Shown: piece after piece, positions 6,581 through 7,525 of the stretch | Layout: every line of letters begins with the position of its first letter | How positions within the stretch are numbered: the first letter of the stretch is position 1 | DNA from: Alcaligenaceae bacterium | Lineage (GTDB): Bacteria; Pseudomonadota; Gammaproteobacteria; Burkholderiales; Burkholderiaceae | DNA length: 7,525 nucleotides | NCBI GenBank assembly: GCA_947372575.1 | Contig: CANBUF010000081.1 | Span: 1 to 7,525 of the forward strand | Direction of reading: 5' to 3' | Translations under genes and position numbers: made by a program | The notes under the pieces: generated by a model | Seen by the model: only the letters and a program-made list of their open reading frames with translations | Told to the model about the DNA's origin: nothing | The model's database searches: none

Positions 6581-7525
6581 TTACTGACCGTAGGCAGACG
6601 CATAGGGACTCACCGGTACTGCAACAGGTCCTGTCCTTGGGTAAAAACTGAATCTCAGATATACCCCTGCACCCCATTGACGATAATTACTGGCGTTATC
6701 TAGTTGAACCGTACCGCCAAGAAATACATATGGATTAATACGATATTCACTCGCGGCCGACAGGTTGTAAGCCATACCTGTCGTGCTTTGTGAGGGGTAT
6801 GTCGCGGTGCCACTCCCTCCTGCGCCATTGGCCAGAATGGAGGCCATCGCAGCATTTGCAGCAGACTGCAGTCCGCTATTCGTTGGAAAATAATCAGACG
6901 AATTTTGCGAAAATGTTTGAACGCCGACAGCACCTGAAAATTTGTAGGAAAGATCGCCAGTACGTTGTGTCCAGTTCACTGGCAAGGTCAAGGCATAATA
7001 TTGTTGGGGACTGAAATATCCGCCCTGACCGTAGGTAAAGTTGCTGAGGTTCTTGTCATAAAACATGCTGGATGCATTCACACCAACAGTCAGCGTCTCA
7101 TCAGGCGTTTTAATCACATTAAGGTATGTACCGAGACTGGCATCAGTTCGCGTATTGGACGCTACGTTATGCCCATCCAGGCTATAAAAGCCGGCAGACC
7201 CCGTAAAGCCATAGCCACCCATGCTCTTATTTAATTGCCCACGTACGCCTGTGGCCATCACGCCACCCCAGGCCTCGCCGGTGACGCTATCACGCGTGCC
7301 AGCAAAGGAAAGCAGACTGTCTGTCACTGGCCGAGTCGAAGCACTCAAAGCGTAGTACATCGTGTTTGCCTGATCCAGCATGCCATCGAACTTGATGCCG
7401 CCCGTGAAATTACTATATTGAAAACCGATCGGTGTCACACCCGCATCAATTGTCAGGCCACGCGTTCTGTACGCGAGTGAAACACCCGTTCCTCTGGCCG
7501 TCTGCGTATCCGGTACACCTGACAT
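6581..7525 (-). CDS. bcsC: Cellulose export protein BcsC, C-terminal barrel only
   Basis: These are the last 314 codons of an outer-membrane cellulose exporter; the reading frame enters from beyond 7525 and the Met at the edge is internal. BcsC usually has over 1,000 residues: periplasmic TPR repeats, then a C-terminal beta barrel. Only the barrel is here. It is recognised by TPIGFQYSNFTGGIKFDG, then the strands STRPVTDSLLSFAGTRD and GEAWGGVMATGV, and the block YDKNLSNFTYGQGGYFSPQQY, which closely follows E. coli BcsC (YDKDLSGYSLGQGGYYSPQEY). Alternating hydrophobic residues fit membrane strands. A low-complexity Ala/Gly/Ser loop follows SSDYFPTNSG (about 6800-6900). The final strand GVYLRFSFYP is followed by a short proline-rich tail. 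The gene ends 29 bases before the first SGNH gene and most likely shares its transcript. The symbol equals wssE in the wss nomenclature. Confidence 0.93.
   Translation of the reverse strand: MSGVPDTQTARGTGVSLAYRTRGLTIDAGVTPIGFQYSNFTGGIKFDGMLDQANTMYYALSASTRPVTDSLLSFAGTRDSVTGEAWGGVMATGVRGQLNKSMGGYGFTGSAGFYSLDGHNVASNTRTDASLGTYLNVIKTPDETLTVGVNASSMFYDKNLSNFTYGQGGYFSPQQYYALTLPVNWTQRTGDLSYKFSGAVGVQTFSQNSSDYFPTNSGLQSAANAAMASILANGAGGSGTATYPSQSTTGMAYNLSAASEYRINPYVFLGGTVQLDNASNYRQWGAGVYLRFSFYPRTGPVAVPVSPYASAYGQ

Noticed and set aside
6552..6677. N-terminal extension of the first SGNH gene to the ATG at 6677 (261 residues)
   Set aside because: It overlaps the bcsC end in another frame, runs through the purine-rich ribosome site, is cysteine-rich and unlike the family, and has no counterpart in the paralogue.
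6800..6900. Ala/Gly/Ser-rich stretch in BcsC as an inserted repeat
   Set aside because: There is no repeated unit, and a variable extracellular loop stands at the same place in other BcsC barrels.

Overview
The window reads as part of one minus-strand operon for an O-acetylated (modified) bacterial cellulose. It suggests a Gram-negative proteobacterium, most likely beta or gamma: the cellulose synthase is of the proteobacterial BcsA type, there is an outer-membrane BcsC barrel, and the gene order C-F-G-H-I matches the wssE-wssI part of the Pseudomonas fluorescens wss operon. G+C is moderate, near 40-50% in lines counted by eye. The sequence alone does not identify genus or species.

Layout in the direction of transcription (high to low coordinates): the C-terminal end of bcsC (7525-6581, start outside the window); two tandem SGNH-hydrolase paralogues resembling WssF (6551-5892 and 5855-5202); an AlgF/WssG-like periplasmic protein (5202-4525); an AlgI/WssH-like MBOAT acetyltransferase (4505-3099); an AlgJ/AlgX/WssI-like membrane-anchored SGNH acetyltransferase (3099-1933); a possible 29-codon coupled ORF (1933-1844); and a bcsA catalytic subunit (1851 to beyond position 1) cut off inside its PilZ domain. 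There is no gene-free stretch over 100 bases and no terminator or promoter was seen. Three junctions are TAATG or TGATG one-base overlaps, which points to tight translational coupling.

How the parts would work together (inference from the families): BcsA polymerises UDP-glucose and moves the glucan across the inner membrane under c-di-GMP control through PilZ. The MBOAT protein passes acetyl groups from the cytoplasm to the periplasmic side. The AlgJ/X-like SGNH protein, with the AlgF-like and WssF-like proteins, places them on the glucan. BcsC exports the polymer through the outer membrane.

The points most worth a second look are the position of bcsA at the downstream end of the acetylation cassette rather than ahead of bcsC, the duplicated WssF-like gene with four cysteines conserved in position, the same-frame amber junction between the two copies, and the small ORF that bridges into bcsA.
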